A stretch of DNA of 64,000 bases from Lethocerus indicus (GCA_019843655.1 JACDQD010000003.1:27516224-27580223), one strand, 5' to 3'. Positions 17,200-31,900 are shown, counted from the stretch's first letter. The notes: generated from the sequence alone by a model not told the origin. Numbers and translations are program-made.

Positions 17200-18830
17200 A
17201 CTAATCCTTTGCCCTAATTTAATAGTTGGTATTAAGAAAATCGTGCCTTTTAAATAGAAGTGTGGGCTTAAATATTTCTTTTCATATTTCGCATTACACG
17301 CACTTTGTGATTTTTCGCGAAATAGATTTTACGATTGACCGATCTCTTTGGTCGTATGTGTGTGAGATGAGGAGGGTGCGGTTTGTTCTATTGTATGAGG
17401 AGCGCAATCGTGGAAAAACATATCCAGACGAACTGGCCTCAATTGCAAATCATATTCTCCTGAAAACCATATATTGCGGCATTATTGTTAAAATATCCCG
17501 TTTCCTCTAGTTCTCTTGCTGTTTCTTTTGAAGACTGGACCAAACGAATTCGGATGAACCACGAATAGTTATTTGTGGTAGGTGCGAGGAAACGCTGTTG
17601 GATGCGTGGGCCCCGCCGCCGAGTGAGGAGTAGCGTGTTCACCGACCGTCACAGTATGCTCTGATAAGTAGGCTGTTCTATTAACTGGAGCGTTCTCCGC
17701 AATACTCCATAACTTCATAACTTGCCCAATAGCCTTCTCCTCTCTTCGCCCCGCCGTACGGTGAAAAGTCGGGCTTGATTCTATTCTGACCGCTCTTCAA
17801 GCACAATCTCAAATACTCGATGTCTTCCACCAGCGATCCTTATCAGAACCGTCGACAATCCAATATTTGTTCTGCCCATCGATTCCCGGCCTGGAATGCG
17901 AATTCCCATGGCGGCAATAGTCATCTTAATAACAGTAACAGAATTCGGTGCATTCGGTCCTAGGCTCCGCAGTTGCCTAAAAGTTTCTTGCAACTAAATA
18001 ATGTTGTAGACTTGTTGTTCAGGCCTTCCTGAACGGGCAATCAGGGAGTCCCGCTGCTTCAACGCGTCGGGCAAACAACAGCACGAATGGGAAACATTCA
18101 ATGGGCTGTTAAGTGACATAATGGTCGAAACGCCTTCTCGGTGTCTGGAGAGCGTCGAAACGCGCGATCGACAAACACCTTCGGCGGATACCGTAATCGG
18201 CCAGTATGCAATAGTCCCAACGGTACTTCCGGTTCCCGCGGAATATGGTCCGATGGAGATAATTGGGGGTCCGAAATAAACGGTACAGGAGTTTAGTACC
18301 GTATATGGGAGGGGGGCTGCACGCATATCTCTCTCTCTCAAGCGTCGCACTCGAAAATAATAACATTTTGCCTATTTTAAACGAAGTGACGGAACGACAG
18401 TGCTGTACAAGCCTTGTTATAATTATATGTATTATAATACATATAATACATTCGAATATACACAAACAAGTAATGGAATAGAATTTTAGTTTGAAATTCG
18501 AGCAAATAAATATCCGGAAATCTTTATCACTGTAATACTATACTCTAGACGTCTTATCTTGAATAGTGTTTATTACGTCATTCAGATGCATACAAAAGGG
18601 GTTTGCGTGTCGTAACAAAAGGCATCCGATACTATCAGAACAATATAGGACTGTTATTGGCTAACGGAATTTAATTTTGATGGTAGAAAATAATGGTTCC
18701 TCGTGTAGCCTCGTGGTTGGTCTATCTAGCCTTGAGCGTATAATTAATTACATACCTGAAAATTGACATAGTTTAGCGCAAGCGGCCCAAGGGTAATGGA
18801 GCGCAACAGTTCTCGATTCTTTGAATTCAG
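17200..18830. other. no gene recognised
   Basis: Frames are short and broken on both strands. The stretch holds a perfect palindrome (18422-18447) and an isolated tRNA-box-A-like string near 18707, with no matching box B at the right distance. No coding exon or known element seen. Confidence 0.4.
18422..18447. repeat. perfect 26-bp AT-rich palindrome
   Basis: The sequence centred on TATTATAATA reads the same on both strands for 26 bases without a mismatch. It could extrude as a cruciform or be a simple AT-rich accident. Confidence 0.8.
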
Positions 18831-18835
18831 ATCTG

Positions 18836-19135
18836 GTATGTGTATGTGTCTTGTTATTGTGTTTTTGGGGCGTCTTTTGTCTTATTGGGGGTTGGGAGGG
18901 ATTTTGTCAATCGACTTTAGTCTTTATCGGATTATCGGTCAAATATATATTTGTTCACACGACTGGTCACAACTACTAGGTTCTGACTTCCAAATATATG
19001 ACAGGAAACCTATCTGGTATTGTGTATTTACGATCATAAAAGTTTTCCTGTTGATCCAAAATTTATCGAAAAAATTTATTTTTAGTAATCTAGTTAATCG
19101 GTGCAAGTGCACCCAACGAACTTTAGTTAAGTACA
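18836..19135 (-). mobile_element. family A, 5' part, - orientation
   Basis: The reverse complement matches the first 300 or so bases of the family A copy at 47.1 kb, from the terminal GTTCGTTGGGTGCACTTGCA through the stretch with CTAGATTACTAAAAATAAAT to the TGTTATTG region. Differences include a 3-bp indel and scattered substitutions. The 3' half with the ribozyme-like core is missing. The copy is head-to-head with the + copy starting at 19581, with a 70-bp tandem array between them. Confidence 0.8.
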
Positions 19136-19440
19136 TTTCCGCACCACCCTCAGGGGGTCGGGCGGTAGTTTATCTGTAAAAGTGCACCCAACGAACTTTA
19201 GTTAAGTACATTTCCGCACCACCCTCAGGGGGCGGTAGTTTATCTGTAAAAGTGCACCCAACGAACTTTAGTTAAGTACATTTCCGCACCACCCTCAGGG
19301 GGCGGTAGTTTATCTGTAAAAGTGCACCCAACGAACTTTAGTTAAGTACATTTCCGCACCACCCTCAGGGGGCGGTAGTTTATCTGTAAAAGTGCACCCA
19401 ACGAACTTTAGTTAAGTACATTTCCGCACCATACTTAGGG
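19106..19440 (+). repeat. 70-bp tandem array, about 4.8 units
   Basis: Units begin AGTGCACCCAACGAACTTTA at 19106, 19181, 19251, 19321 and 19391. Spacing is 75, 70, 70 and 70; the first unit has five extra bases (TCGGG). Units are nearly identical except the last, which changes after TTTCCGCACC, so the array is young or kept uniform. The first bases of every unit are the outer end of family A in inverse orientation, so the array seems to have grown from the terminus of that element. Confidence 0.9.
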
Positions 19441-19580
19441 GGGGCGCTACTTAATTTATATCTAATCATTTTTATTTAAAGAGAAAGCAAATCTTTCAAA
19501 GACATAAAAACTCAATATTGTAAGTTAAAAATAAAAATGTCAAGTTATAAAAGATGTGTTTAACTGTGAAATGTAGTAAT

Positions 19581-19936
19581 GTTCGTTGGTTTTACTTGCA
19601 TCGATTAACTAGATTACTAAAAATAATTGTGATCGTAAATACCAGATGGATTTAGCTGAGACTAATAGTTATAATAAATTATAATTATAATTATTATATA
19701 CAATAATAAATAGATACATATACACACGACAAACAGACAACCACAGTACAAGTTACAGTGACAGTGCAGTGAGGATGCCCGAAAAACATCCAAAGGGCCA
19801 AAGTGACTAACACCACTACTGAAGATGGCGAGTAGCCGAAACCGGTCTAGCAAAAGACCAAACCAGCTAGAGGAGGCAGAAACACGAAATCTACGCTGTT
19901 CCAACCCCTCGCAAACCACAAAACACGTATTCTAAA
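19581..19936 (+). mobile_element. family A, internally deleted copy, + orientation
   Basis: Starts GTTCGTTGG, matches the 5' end of the 47-kb copy through CTAGATTACTAAAAATAA, lacks much of the middle (an AT-rich stretch stands there) and resumes at ACAGTGACAGTGCAG through to the shared 3' end ATTCTAAA. It carries the ribozyme-like core at 19815-19851. Together with the inverted copy at 18836-19135 it forms a large imperfect inverted repeat around the 70-bp array. Confidence 0.8.
19815..19851 (+). ncRNA. hammerhead-ribozyme-like motif (family A, 19.8 kb)
   Basis: In order: stem I 5' side ACTA, core CTGAAGA (19819-19825), a GGC/GCC-type short stem II weakened by change (loop GAGTA), GAAA (19838-19841), ACCGGT as the short stem III, cleavage-site C at 19847, and stem I 3' side TAGC. 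The core is intact but stem I has only three pairs. Expected cut after 19847. The match rests on motif order and pairing, not on a covariance search. Confidence 0.45.
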
Positions 19937-19939
19937 CTA

Positions 19940-22900
19940 GTTTGGATTCCATATTTCAAATCTACGCAATTTTCAGTCGCGACAGCCCGGATTTTACTAT
20001 GCCAGCGGCGTGGATAATACTACCTACCTGAAAGATAGTGGAATAGAGGTGATGCTTACGCGAAACCGCAACAGATAGGGAAGACAGATATAACGGCAGC
20101 CAACTAGGAATATGGAGATTAGGAGTGAAGAGAAACACCACCAGTAAAGATTAGGTGACAATTTAATTCCCGGAACGTAATTTTTGTATATCCTTCATGC
20201 TGTCTGCAATCGTCTGATCAGCTTTTTCTGAAACCGGTCTATTTTCACTACTCGATATCATTAGGAAATTTATATTTATCCTGACGATATACGTTAGGAT
20301 ATATTTATGGGCCACAAGAGAGGCCCATCAAACATATACAATAATAGTCTTCCTATTCCATTGTTCTATAGGGACCATATCGTATTTGAATATGAAAGAA
20401 AGGCTTCAAATAGGTTCAATTTACAAGGGCCAATAGTGATAATTTCCCGCTCGAAATGTGTCCAGCGATCGGTCACTGCAGGTAGAAAGGTGGACGGTTC
20501 GCGTGGCTGAAACAGGGCTATATATAAAAAAAAACGATTAGTCCAATTATTCATTTCTTTCTTAACGAGAGAAATCAGGCCGGGTTTTTAATGACTAGAC
20601 GGTTTGTGGCCGCCGTGTAGGCTTCACCGGGGCCTTTAGAGCGCGTGTGTACACTTCTACGAGGATAACGCATCCACAAACGGATGTCAAACACATGACA
20701 TTTTCTTCTGCCGCTCCCCCCGTCCCTCTTCTACACGAAATACCAAGTCTTAAAAGAGACTCCTATTATGGGAAAAACCGAACTGAACCCAGTGTAAACC
20801 ACTTTTCGTTTTATTAACGGGTCAATTTAAAACGTTTAAATCTGCCACGCTATCTTTCACCCGATACCATTTTCATATTACACCTTTTCTCCCGACTGAA
20901 AGTTCAAGAAAACGTTTTTTTTCTGAAAAGAATTGTCAACAGTTTTTGAACGCCGATTGGCCTGTAAAACAATACCAATATTTGATCTAATTAATTAAGC
21001 TTCGAGTAAAGGTGTTGTCTCTTATGTTAAATATAACTTTTGTTACTATACTGCACTGTAAATACACCATTTCTAGGAATTTATATTACAAAAAATCATT
21101 ATTTAGCTTTAATCGTTGAACATCTTAAAACACTAGTCAATTCAAAGTACTTGAGGACCACATCATTTATGCCCTAAGAGGGCTAAATAAAATTGTTTGT
21201 AATGAAATGGCGGCACTGTAAAGTTTTCGAGCATCGCGTGAGCTAAAATAACCCAATCGAAATTAGTTCAGTCTTGAGCCCGATTAGTAAAAGAGAGATT
21301 CCTATTGAATTGAGAAAACCTCAATCTTATATCAGGCTTGCGGTTTTCTGCTTTTGACAGGCTTGTTAACAACTTCTTGTAAGATTGTAAATCCTAAAAA
21401 TAAATCCTGTACAGTTTCAGATAGCTCAGAAGATTTTCGAGTAACTTATTATTTATTAATATGCTATAAAACAGCAGAAATGTCTGCTCCATGCTTTATT
21501 TAATATTTTCATGAATATAGTAACTCTGTAAGCTTTTAATACATAGCTGCAGCCCAGATGTCAGGAACTCCAAGCGCCCAGTGTTCTTCACATTAAGGAT
21601 ATTTCAAATTATAAAGGACCCTAACAAGTGAACAGACTAAATAATATATGATTCTATAGCTTGACATTGGAAATCCCCTCAGTACTTGAAGACGTCATAA
21701 TCCAATACTATACTCAATACCTTTTGGGAAATTTGAAACGCTCGGGAGTGTAAAATCCCGTGATAAGAACATTAAGCCGGGAAAGGATCTGGGGCAAAAA
21801 AAGGCCAGTCCTCAATAATTCTAAGCGCTTTTCCTAATTATCTTAGTAATAATCTATTCTTAAGGATAAATCCTGGCAAGAAAGAACTTAATTGCGATTA
21901 TTGCTAGTTAAAAACACTGTTTAACCTTCGACGAGTTACATACAAGTAGTGTGGCATATGCGATGGGAATACTCTCGTCAGTACTGCCAGATATCCTCCT
22001 TATGTTGCAATAGATGATTTTTTGCTCGATATACAGAAGGAGTAAAATTAAAGTTTCGGTGTAAAGTCACATTTGAGTCGGCGGAGGGAACCGGAAACAT
22101 TTCGCAACGTAATTGCGCAACGCCAAAAGGCTCAATTTCACTTCCGACTCTTTCATGCCGACCTTACCTTATCTAGGGTGAACGAACAGATGTCGGCTTG
22201 TGACATCTGGTCGCGCGCTGTCACCATCTCAATCGCAATCTACCAACTAACTGTACACCCCCATTTGGCTGACCATCGGGAGGGTAGTTGACATTTCAAA
22301 CGAATTGTTTTATTTGAATACTAAATTTACGCGGTAAAAACGGGCGGACTGATGCAAACCCAGACTCTGACTGTTGACGAAAAACGGTTTACTTTGAACA
22401 CTCGGTGATCTGAAGTTGGACAATTTTTTTAGCTTATCAGTTAACCATTTGCCCCATAACACCATAGCGAATTGTCTGGGCGTTGAAAAGTGCTGGCGTA
22501 GGAGGGTTCAGACGCATCGGGTAATCGAGATGCGACCTGCTGGTACATGCAAGCATTAACAGGCTCGCTTCCAGTAAGATGATATTGGATAATAAATTCG
22601 CCCACACCAAACACTACGGGTCACACGACATCCGCCCCCACTTCATAACAGCATTGACCACGGTCCAGAACGTACGAGGAAAATTTTAACGTTTTCTAAA
22701 ACATCTTTTCTCGGCGGTTAATCGTTTCACGAATACGAAGTTGGCATACAACGGCTCTTTTTTTCTGTTACAGAGCGTTCTGATCTGGTCGTCCTTTCTT
22801 CAGTAGAGTGGTACACAGCGCAAGGGGCCCAGAGACCATATCACATAAACTGCTCTTATATAGAAAATAATTAAGCTTCAGCATGCGTATAATACTAAAC

Positions 22901-25900
22901 ACATCTCACAAGTACTAAGGCACAGCCTAATAAGTACAGCCTTCAGGACCTCGGGTTCAGATTTTTTTTGTATAAACGTATAGTATTAAGACACTAGGAA
23001 GGAGACAGTATTGTAGGACCAAATCGTGGACATGCCAAAAGTAATGGAATGAATAGAGAAAATCGCGTCCTTTGATTTTGTTAGTATCTCCAACGCCAGA
23101 CTTTAGATGGTACCGGACTGAGGCCACTTAAAATTAAATAGATTTTCGACGGAGTAAGAACCATCTTCGTGCTTTACAGCGTGATAAGAACGTCCGGACC
23201 CGTACTAACAGTCACATATAACATTTAAACGCCTGTTTGTTTATATATCCTGTGCAATCAATTCTGATTCAATTTGGGGGTAGTTGTCAGCGGGTTAAAT
23301 AAAATAGTTTAATTGAGCAGACAGAAAACCAAAGGGAATCATGACAGGCCTTGTTACTGTGTCGATCTTATCGATAATCTATTGTACATGACCTAATGTT
23401 TACTTATTATGCATTACGATATTGTAATAGATATCTGGTAAATATTAAATTTATGTATAGATCAAATTGTAGGGGCCGCCTCGCGTTCGAAAATTTCAAT
23501 TCACCGACATTATGCACCCCATACTTTTCGAATAACACACACAAGTCACACAACCTCACGAAGAGTGATCTCATTACCCAGCGGTTAAGTTGAAAGTACA
23601 ATTTACCTTATCTAGTGGTGATACCTCGGGCGAGGGAAGGCGGGTATCCTTTGTGGGCGAGGGAGAAGGTTGGTGCCGGCGAGACAGCCGGTCTGACCGG
23701 GAGGCGGTGAACTAGTACAACTAACTACTACTGAAGACGGAACCAAACTAGAGTGAGAGATAGAGCGCGGCCTGTAGCCACTACAGTCGGCGGCTGGGCG
23801 GGAGGTCGGAGTGGGGTCTACCCCTGGATCGGCCCCCACCACAACCACCGCCACTTGCCCACCTAGAGCGCCCCAATCATCAATGGATCGGTACAGGACC
23901 CATTGAACGTTTACGCCTCATTGAATAAATATTGCGCCAGGTCAGTTGGCGCAACATCGATCGGCGAGATTGAAATGTCCGACGGCCCGGGGTGGTTTCC
24001 AAATTTTTCTCCGACTGAGTCCCACTACACATTAAATGATATTTAACTCCTATCGTAAATAATAACCGTATTGGATAGACTTTTCAATTAATTGATACAT
24101 GTTCGTAGGGCGTAGATACACTGGGACGAACTGATCGGGCGATAAGATCGGAAGGTTAATGAGGTAGGAGGAGTGTTTGTTACCGGGACGTGTGAGATGG
24201 CGGTCGGTCCCACGCTCTCTTCTGGGGTCTCTTCCGGCGGCGGATGGAGAGGCTACCCCCCGGGCGGGCTGATCTATAGGTTTAGAAAGCGAACGCCGCC
24301 TCCTTTGTAAATGGGCCCACTTCCGCTGGGACATAGGAGCCGGGTTAGGGTTACATCAACGCCAGTTAATGCTCCACACCGTTGTCTTAATTTTATCGCA
24401 CGTGCGTTTTTAACGGGGGCCTCGCTTCCTGTTTAGTTTTATATTTCGATGATCGGTATCTATATGTCGAAGCTGAAATTGCCGAGCTTAATTTCAATTA
24501 CACTTTATTATTCGCCCTATTCGAAGAATTATTTAAATTAATTTCTTTTATTTAAATTACTGATTTCATACGAAGGTATACGTGGTATTTCATATTGGAT
24601 GATATACTTTTTTGGTAACTTCATTCGGTTCCTCAAAAAGTCAACTTGGAGGCGTTCGCGTGATCCTCCAACAAAAGTTATTTGTCGGCGGAACCATTCA
24701 GAAGGTCAAAAACTCGACGCGTGTTGTTCGGAAGGAGTTGCAAGTAATGAAAAATAACTCATAAATTAACTCGGATTTCAGTTTAGAATATTTCTCGGTG
24801 ATACCTGTTGCACAGTTGTATCGCAGCGGTCTCGTTTCGACACCGGATTTGAGCTCCTGGATGGAATTCCGATCGGGTAATTGGTTTTTCATTGTTCTCT
24901 ACTGCTGTATTGAGCCATCGGATTGAAGGCATGCGTCTGGATTCCTATCGCAGCTATTTCAATTGGGCATAATTTCGGCCTCGTTTGAATGTCCTTAATG
25001 AAGCAGAATCTGCACTTCCACCGATTGAAGGTCAACCCCACAGTTATGAAGTAATTTAATCTAATACTATTGTTCTTATCACTATGACATAAATAGAAAC
25101 CAAATTTATTGCTGTCCTGACGAATCTGTCTTTTATTAATTGAAAAAAATTAATAATATAGTCGAATGTTAATAAGGTGTAATAGCGACTTAAATCTTCA
25201 GTTTTCTACTAATAGACTTAGGTTAGCTTCATGGTGCAGGTTCTGATTGAAGCCTAAACCAGTTTATTCGCGAGAGTGTATGTGTTTTAGTGAAAATCTT
25301 GCGTCTGTGTAAGGTTCTAAAGTTCTTTTTGTGTATTAATAATATTTCAAGAGGAGTATCGTATTATAAAATTACAGTAAGCCACAGGCTGTTACTACTG
25401 GAGGTAGTAGGCTGGAAGGTGTACCGGGCCCCTCGCCTTCATTGGTAAAAGTCAAATGACGCGGGGATCCAAATTGTTCGGATGACCTTTCTTGAATTGA
25501 TGAGCCCGGACGTTTCTCAGAATGGGTATTAATTATCGAAACAGGACTAAGAGGGAAGGCGAAGGCAGAATAAAAGAAACAGGGTTACGACCTGTTTTGT
25601 TGCCATGAGGCCGCCTCTTGTCAATGACCCGGGGGGCCGATAACACGTGGCCTTCATTCCACCATTGCTTTTCTGCTCACAGCTACCTCCTTCGCATCGG
25701 TTCACACGCCTTTGACCACGACCGACCCCCACGACCCTTAGCTTCCTCAGCGACACACTGATTTTTACGGCTGTATTTTACGACCTAGATACAAACCAAA
25801 GCCTTACTTTACCTCTTAACCCAAATTAACTGATACACTCAAAGTTTCTTTACATCCTGTGCCGAGAATCGAACTTTTTACGAACGTTATGTGGGACCAT

Positions 25901-28900
25901 AATAAACGTTTTATTGCATTAACTACTCTCCAGTCGTACACTCATGGTGGAACAGTAAAGATTTCCCGAACGTCGGAAGCAGACCACACCCGGGATGGCC
26001 CCAGGGGGAAAGGGCCGAAATCAGTCCCGCTGGAGCTCGTTCAGATGGTTTCGAAACAAAGCAGGGGGGTCAAACCCTCCTATCCGAGTATTACGCGATA
26101 CCACCGGATACATTAAGCCCTGTTCTATATTAGAATTATTTCAATGCCAATTTAATATTTTTGAGATAATTCTGTCAATGTTCCTGAGCAATATAATATG
26201 AAGGAAAACTCCTTATAAGGTGATGACTGGTAACGACAATTAGCGGGAGTAAGAGCGGGAGGGGCTCTTGATTTATTTGGAGCGAGAGAGATGTTCTCCA
26301 CCAAGTGGTCTCTTGTTGTTCGAGCCTAACGAACCGACATCGAGACAGGTTTTCATTTGGTCCGGCACAATGAGGCGAGTTTCACCGCGACAGAACAATA
26401 CCGGCCGTCTCCCGTCCTCGGTAACGGCTCAATTAAAATTACACCTCGCTCTGATCCCAAATCTTATTCTCTCTTCGCGCCAGTGCGATATTTATTAGCG
26501 CCCGGTTTCAACGTTGGCGGAGACTCAAGCAGCGGCCCATGAAAGTGGGACTGAGCCTTAGCTGGTTCGAGCACTGAGGACGGCGGCAAGTCGATACCTA
26601 CGATTCCCTACACGTTCCATCCGATTAAAAAATATCGTAACCTGCCGGGGAGGGGCTGGAATACCAAATATATTATTGAGTTCTCCTCTTTCGAACTGTT
26701 TCGGCTATTTGCCATTCGCTAAATATACGCGCGATAGGCCACAAAAATGTGTTTCATGGAACGTTTATAACGCAGACGAAAGCGAGTGTTGAACTAAACT
26801 ATAACCCTCTTGTATTCCTTGTATCAAGCAATCAGGTTCGATTGAAACTTCATATATGAAAATAACGATAACTCTATCTAATCGTTATTAATAGCTCTTA
26901 TTTACACCCTCTCGGTAGTCTTAATTATGAGTCTATAGCTTGACGCCACTATTGACGGATATCCGCCGCATAACCCTAATGCTTTACAAGTCTGGGTGGA
27001 TCATGGGATGCGTCTTATAAGAATAAAAAGAAATAGTCAAAGGAAACATGCATGACAATTTTCTAAATCCGTATCGGGCGCAGTCAGATCGGGCGAAGCT
27101 GCCGTTCTGGCAATGATAGAGTGGTCGGGGGGACGGCTAGACTCGTCAGATTAATAGATGATGAACGGCTGGAGAGGGGTGGGACAACACAACAAACTCG
27201 GGCAAAGCAAAATAAATGGAGGCGTCGGACAAGCGCGGCCAGCACTACTTCCCCCCCGGGCCCTCATAAATTACAGTTTCTTTTAATCTGTTAAAATCAC
27301 GCCGTCCGCCCGAAACGAATCCCAGACCCAGAAGAATTCGGGAAGTCGGGGCTATAAATAAATGTGACCCGTCACCAATCCACGAAGCGATCGGCCCACT
27401 GGTACAGCCTAAAACCGACTACCCGTCTGTTGGTAAATGTTTATCCGTTGTTTCGCCTGTCCAACGTCGCAAACTCCCCTCCAAGCTAGTTTTCTTCGTC
27501 CTGGAATCTTGTATTAATCGCTCGCGCGGTTCGCGTGAATTGGATTCGAGAGTTTTACGATGTGAGGTGGGTGTAATAAATTAGGATTGGCCTAAGAATG
27601 GAAGTCGAGTCACGTTACCTACTTGACATGACTTTCACGGTTGTATACCAGTTCTAGGCGAAGCGAAAGAGTTTTATTACAAATCAACATAGCTTTACTA
27701 ATTGGTACATTTTTGGCCCTTTCCGTTTACCGTACTTGATGGAAAGATGATAGAAAGAAGAAGAATATGGAACGATTATGGTGATCATCAGCAAAATAAC
27801 CAAAGAACAGTTGTGAACACGAAGAGTTGGGAACATTCATATTTGTGTCAATTATCGCGGCGACAACAAATACAAAAAGAAAACGTCTTCCCGACTGATA
27901 ACATTCTAGAAGCAACACCATGCAACCTTCGTCTTAATAAAGAACTTGAAAATATAATTCTTAAACTCTTCAAAATAATATTATATACAATCGTCTTGCT
28001 TTAATATTTTTAAACATTTACCTAATTACAGTACTGATGATCATCAGATACTCGAAGTCAAATAATAAATTTAAAAGGAATCCTCGAGTCTTTTAAAAGT
28101 CGAACGGCCGGTCGATCAGCTTTCCTAGTAGTCTTCCTTTCGAAGACTAATTAGGCGAATACTTTCATTTTTAGTTTAATTCTCGTAGAGTACGACTCGA
28201 AACACGGCGTCGACGCAGAAGAACCGCAACCGGATTTGTTTCAGACCAAACAAGCGAAAGGAGCCTACAGTAAGTACAACTTTCCTAAACGGTCCTTTTT
28301 TTGCGGTTTATCATCCCACTTAGTTAATGACGACCGTGTTCGTGCACCGGGCGATTGGAATGTCTCCCTTGTTACCTTCAGCCGGCGTGAAAGTGTGGAG
28401 TAACATACCCGCAGAGTTCATTGGAATAATTGTAGTCGTCGACAATTTCTTTTCTAGATATTGACCAGTTGACCGTTTTTCTAGTGCCAATGTGTCGACA
28501 GCTTCAGTTTGCCCAAAGCACGTTCTATAAATAATCCATACTAGATATACGCATAAATAATATTTTCTCCCGGTGTAGAAAATGAAGCTTGTTATCTTCG
28601 CTCAGTGCCACAAAGCGCACCTCACTTCTCTTCAAGTTCAACCGCCTATGAGTCAGGCACCCTACCTTGGACTTCATTAGGACGGAGCACTAACTTAGAA
28701 CACACACAATGTAATAGAACACTCTCACACGGACACTCAATATTGTCAAGTAAAAGCAAATACAGGAAGCGATACGATGAGGTCATACGGTCATTATGAA
28801 AGCGGTTCGTCTTCAATAGCGCCGGTGTAACCGGGCACAACCCCCGTCGTTCAGTCTACGCAACAATGGGCGGCGGTAAGAGGACAATGGGAATTCAGTA

Positions 28901-31900
28901 CCTCGGGCAGGTGTGAGGCACGCGTTGCGTGTACCCCATTGCGGAGAGGAGTGGGCAATTTGTCTACTACTGGGCCACATTAAAACTGCCCACTAATTTG
29001 CCGAAAGTTATTAGCTGTTGGCTTTAATTGCGAGCCCCGATGTTGGGTAATCGGGAATTGAATGGCCCTTCGGGAATAAGAGAAGGGGAGAACATCGCTT
29101 ACCAGGAGGGGCCGAGAATATATTTTTAGCGTATACACGAATAGAAAACAAACACTGGTTTTGTTCTTTCTTTCACAAAGGACGATTTTTTTCGCTTGTC
29201 TGACAACGTGCTTAGCATTCCGTTATTAATAGAGTGATGTAATATGTTTGACTAGTCAGTAATAATTACGTGGGGTTTGAACATTTGCTTAGTGCCGGGA
29301 AGTGATATTTACGCGTATCGCGCCGGAAATATGAATAAAAAAATTCGATAGGCACATTCACAAGGTACACTATCCGTGGCGCGATAGTACTCACCGGATG
29401 CTCCTTCGGCAAATAAAAAACCTATATCGTCAATCGAACCTAACTCTAATATTAAAATGTTCGTAACAAGAAGAAAATAAATTGTTTCAGAGTCACCAGA
29501 GTTGATAGTTATGACTCGAAAAACGATCAAGATTCGATTCGGCATAACCAAAAATCCGTAAATAAAACAGACGTTTCATTTTTACTGAATATATTAAACG
29601 AAGAAATTGAGTTAATTTTGTTTTTTCGAATCTATTATTTATAAATTGTTAATAATTATTATTCACATTAAATGTGGTGAAAAAAGACCGAACGACACCG
29701 CCTGGGATGTCACTACCTCCCGGACATTTTTTTTACTGACGCCCCCACCGTTTTTTCTGCATTCATTCTGGTCCCTGACAGAGTAACATGTGCCAAAACA
29801 AATCCAGCTTTCAGCTGTTCGGGGCAGCAACTTGGTTTACATTACCCTGGCATATTTATTACGGACAGTGACGATAACTAAGCGCCGTGCCAATTTTCCG
29901 GTTCGATTTATTTAATAATTTCCATTTCTCCGAAACAGTTTCAGCCTTCTCGGGCTTTATTAATTACGGATCCGAAAGGATCTTAATCTCCGACTCTGTA
30001 ATGGCCCAACATTATTCACTGAAGTCTGCTAACTTTGGGACGTCTGATCATTTACTGTATTTTCTTCCGAATACTATTAAATTATACTTTATTATTAATA
30101 GTTTGTAACGCCGTAACAACACTGTACTTTCACCATACTGCTACTAAAATTTCTGTGACTCCTGTCCCCCTCGTAGATAATTGGCCTAGGTAGATAACGA
30201 CCGCTAGGCCGGCAGGAGGGGGTCGACCTGAAAACCTGAATGGATCCAGAAAAAGCGGGTAAACGGCAATACCTGTTTTCTCAAGGCAAAGGCTCGAGGC
30301 CCGGCCGCTCAATGTCATTGCCACTATCGGATTCAGGCCTCAGGCCTTTCATTCATTACAACTCTTCGACAGTCACGTCTTCGTACAACGGTCGATAATG
30401 TCAATAACAAACACAATACACGCACCCCTACCATTGCATATCTGTTTGAGTTATAATTATACTCAAGGTATGGAACCACCGGGAATCTGAAGTGTGACTA
30501 GCTCAGAGATTTTTTAGAATACGTAAATAATTCTTAAATCTAATTTAAATTCATACAAATATCAAATTTAGTATTATTGTTAACACTTAAAATAATATTA
30601 GCATAAACGCACCTCTGTAACACAAAATTTGTGAGGGAAACATTACTCCATCTGCTGTTGTATCTTTCATTCCTGTCAACTCATCAACGTCTCATGTTTC
30701 AGCGATGATGTCTGGTCGTAGGAAGCAATGATTTTTATTAACACTAAACATTGAAAAATCCTTCCTATCCTGATATACTATTGGCAATGTAGTCGGATAT
30801 AGGACTAAGTTTAATATATATCGCCGTAGTTATTTTTTCGTCTACTTTTAACACGATCGAACGGGGCTTGTCCAGGTCGGTAGGGAAGGGAGCAGCCCTG
30901 GGACATTCCTGGGCCTAAATGGGTGCGACGCACAGGAAATAGTCGGCACCGAATTAGAGCCTAATAGCGATGCCAGATCTGGCCCCTTTGTCACTGAATC
31001 CCACTCCCGTTTATAGCTCATCGGGCTTCTACACTCCTCTAGAGCGATCTCGGCTTTAGAAGATACGATGAGTTCGTTCCGTTTCAAAGATGATCGAGTT
31101 TCGCAGCGAACGGATTCGCGTCTTCTGGAATTCTAGCGGAGATTTTAACGTCCTCGAATCGAGAAACGACAACTTAAACGCTAAACCCTCAATAGAAGCC
31201 ATAAATATATTGAGATATGTTTCTTATTTTGATTACAGGAGTAAAAGTCGTTCGAAGTAGAGCGAGGACTCGTCAGGAATGACGCTTTTATCTTGAGTCA
31301 TCTGTACTCACTCAATGAGTAATACGGCTTCCCTCTCGGCACGTAACCGCCCTTCTCAGCTTTAATTTTGTTTTCCATTCGAAGAATACGTTCGGTACAC
31401 AGCTAAACCTCCTCACGAAACAACATTCTCGCGTATGTAATACCTTTTCATATCGTACCGTTTAGTACGAGGTATGTGCGTCAAGCTCGTTTCTTCGAGG
31501 CCAGGACGACCCACGGTATTGCGGCCGGTTGAGCGTGGACAATTGGCCTCGGGCGCTAGCCACTTTCCACGGCCGGGAGAAAATCGTTTAGCTCTCGTTT
31601 TCTTTTCTACTGTTTCTTTTTTTCACTTACCCAATTAGCCATCCTATCTGGTTGGAGGCGACGCCACACATCCACATGAACGGGGACACCGAGTAAAAAA
31701 CGCCTAGGCCTCGAGAGTTCCCGCTAGGGAAGCTACAGGCCGAATTCAAACTGATGTACGCCCATAAACAAAACTTTATCCAAAGTATAATACAAAGTGT
31801 ATTGTAAGAGATAAAAAGCATGTTCTGTAGTGTGACTACACAATCACTTAGATTTAAGCAATTCGACAGAAATATATATTGACAATTACTGACAGGAGTA

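Noticed and set aside
18701..18760. tRNA-box-A-like string (TAGCCTCGTGGTTGG), hinting at a tRNA-derived SINE
   Set aside because: No box B (GGTTCGANNCC-like) at the expected distance and no second copy recognised in the window.
25855..25885. AGAATCGAAC, resembling the T arm of a tRNA on the - strand
   Set aside because: No pairing acceptor or anticodon stems and no box A at the right distance.
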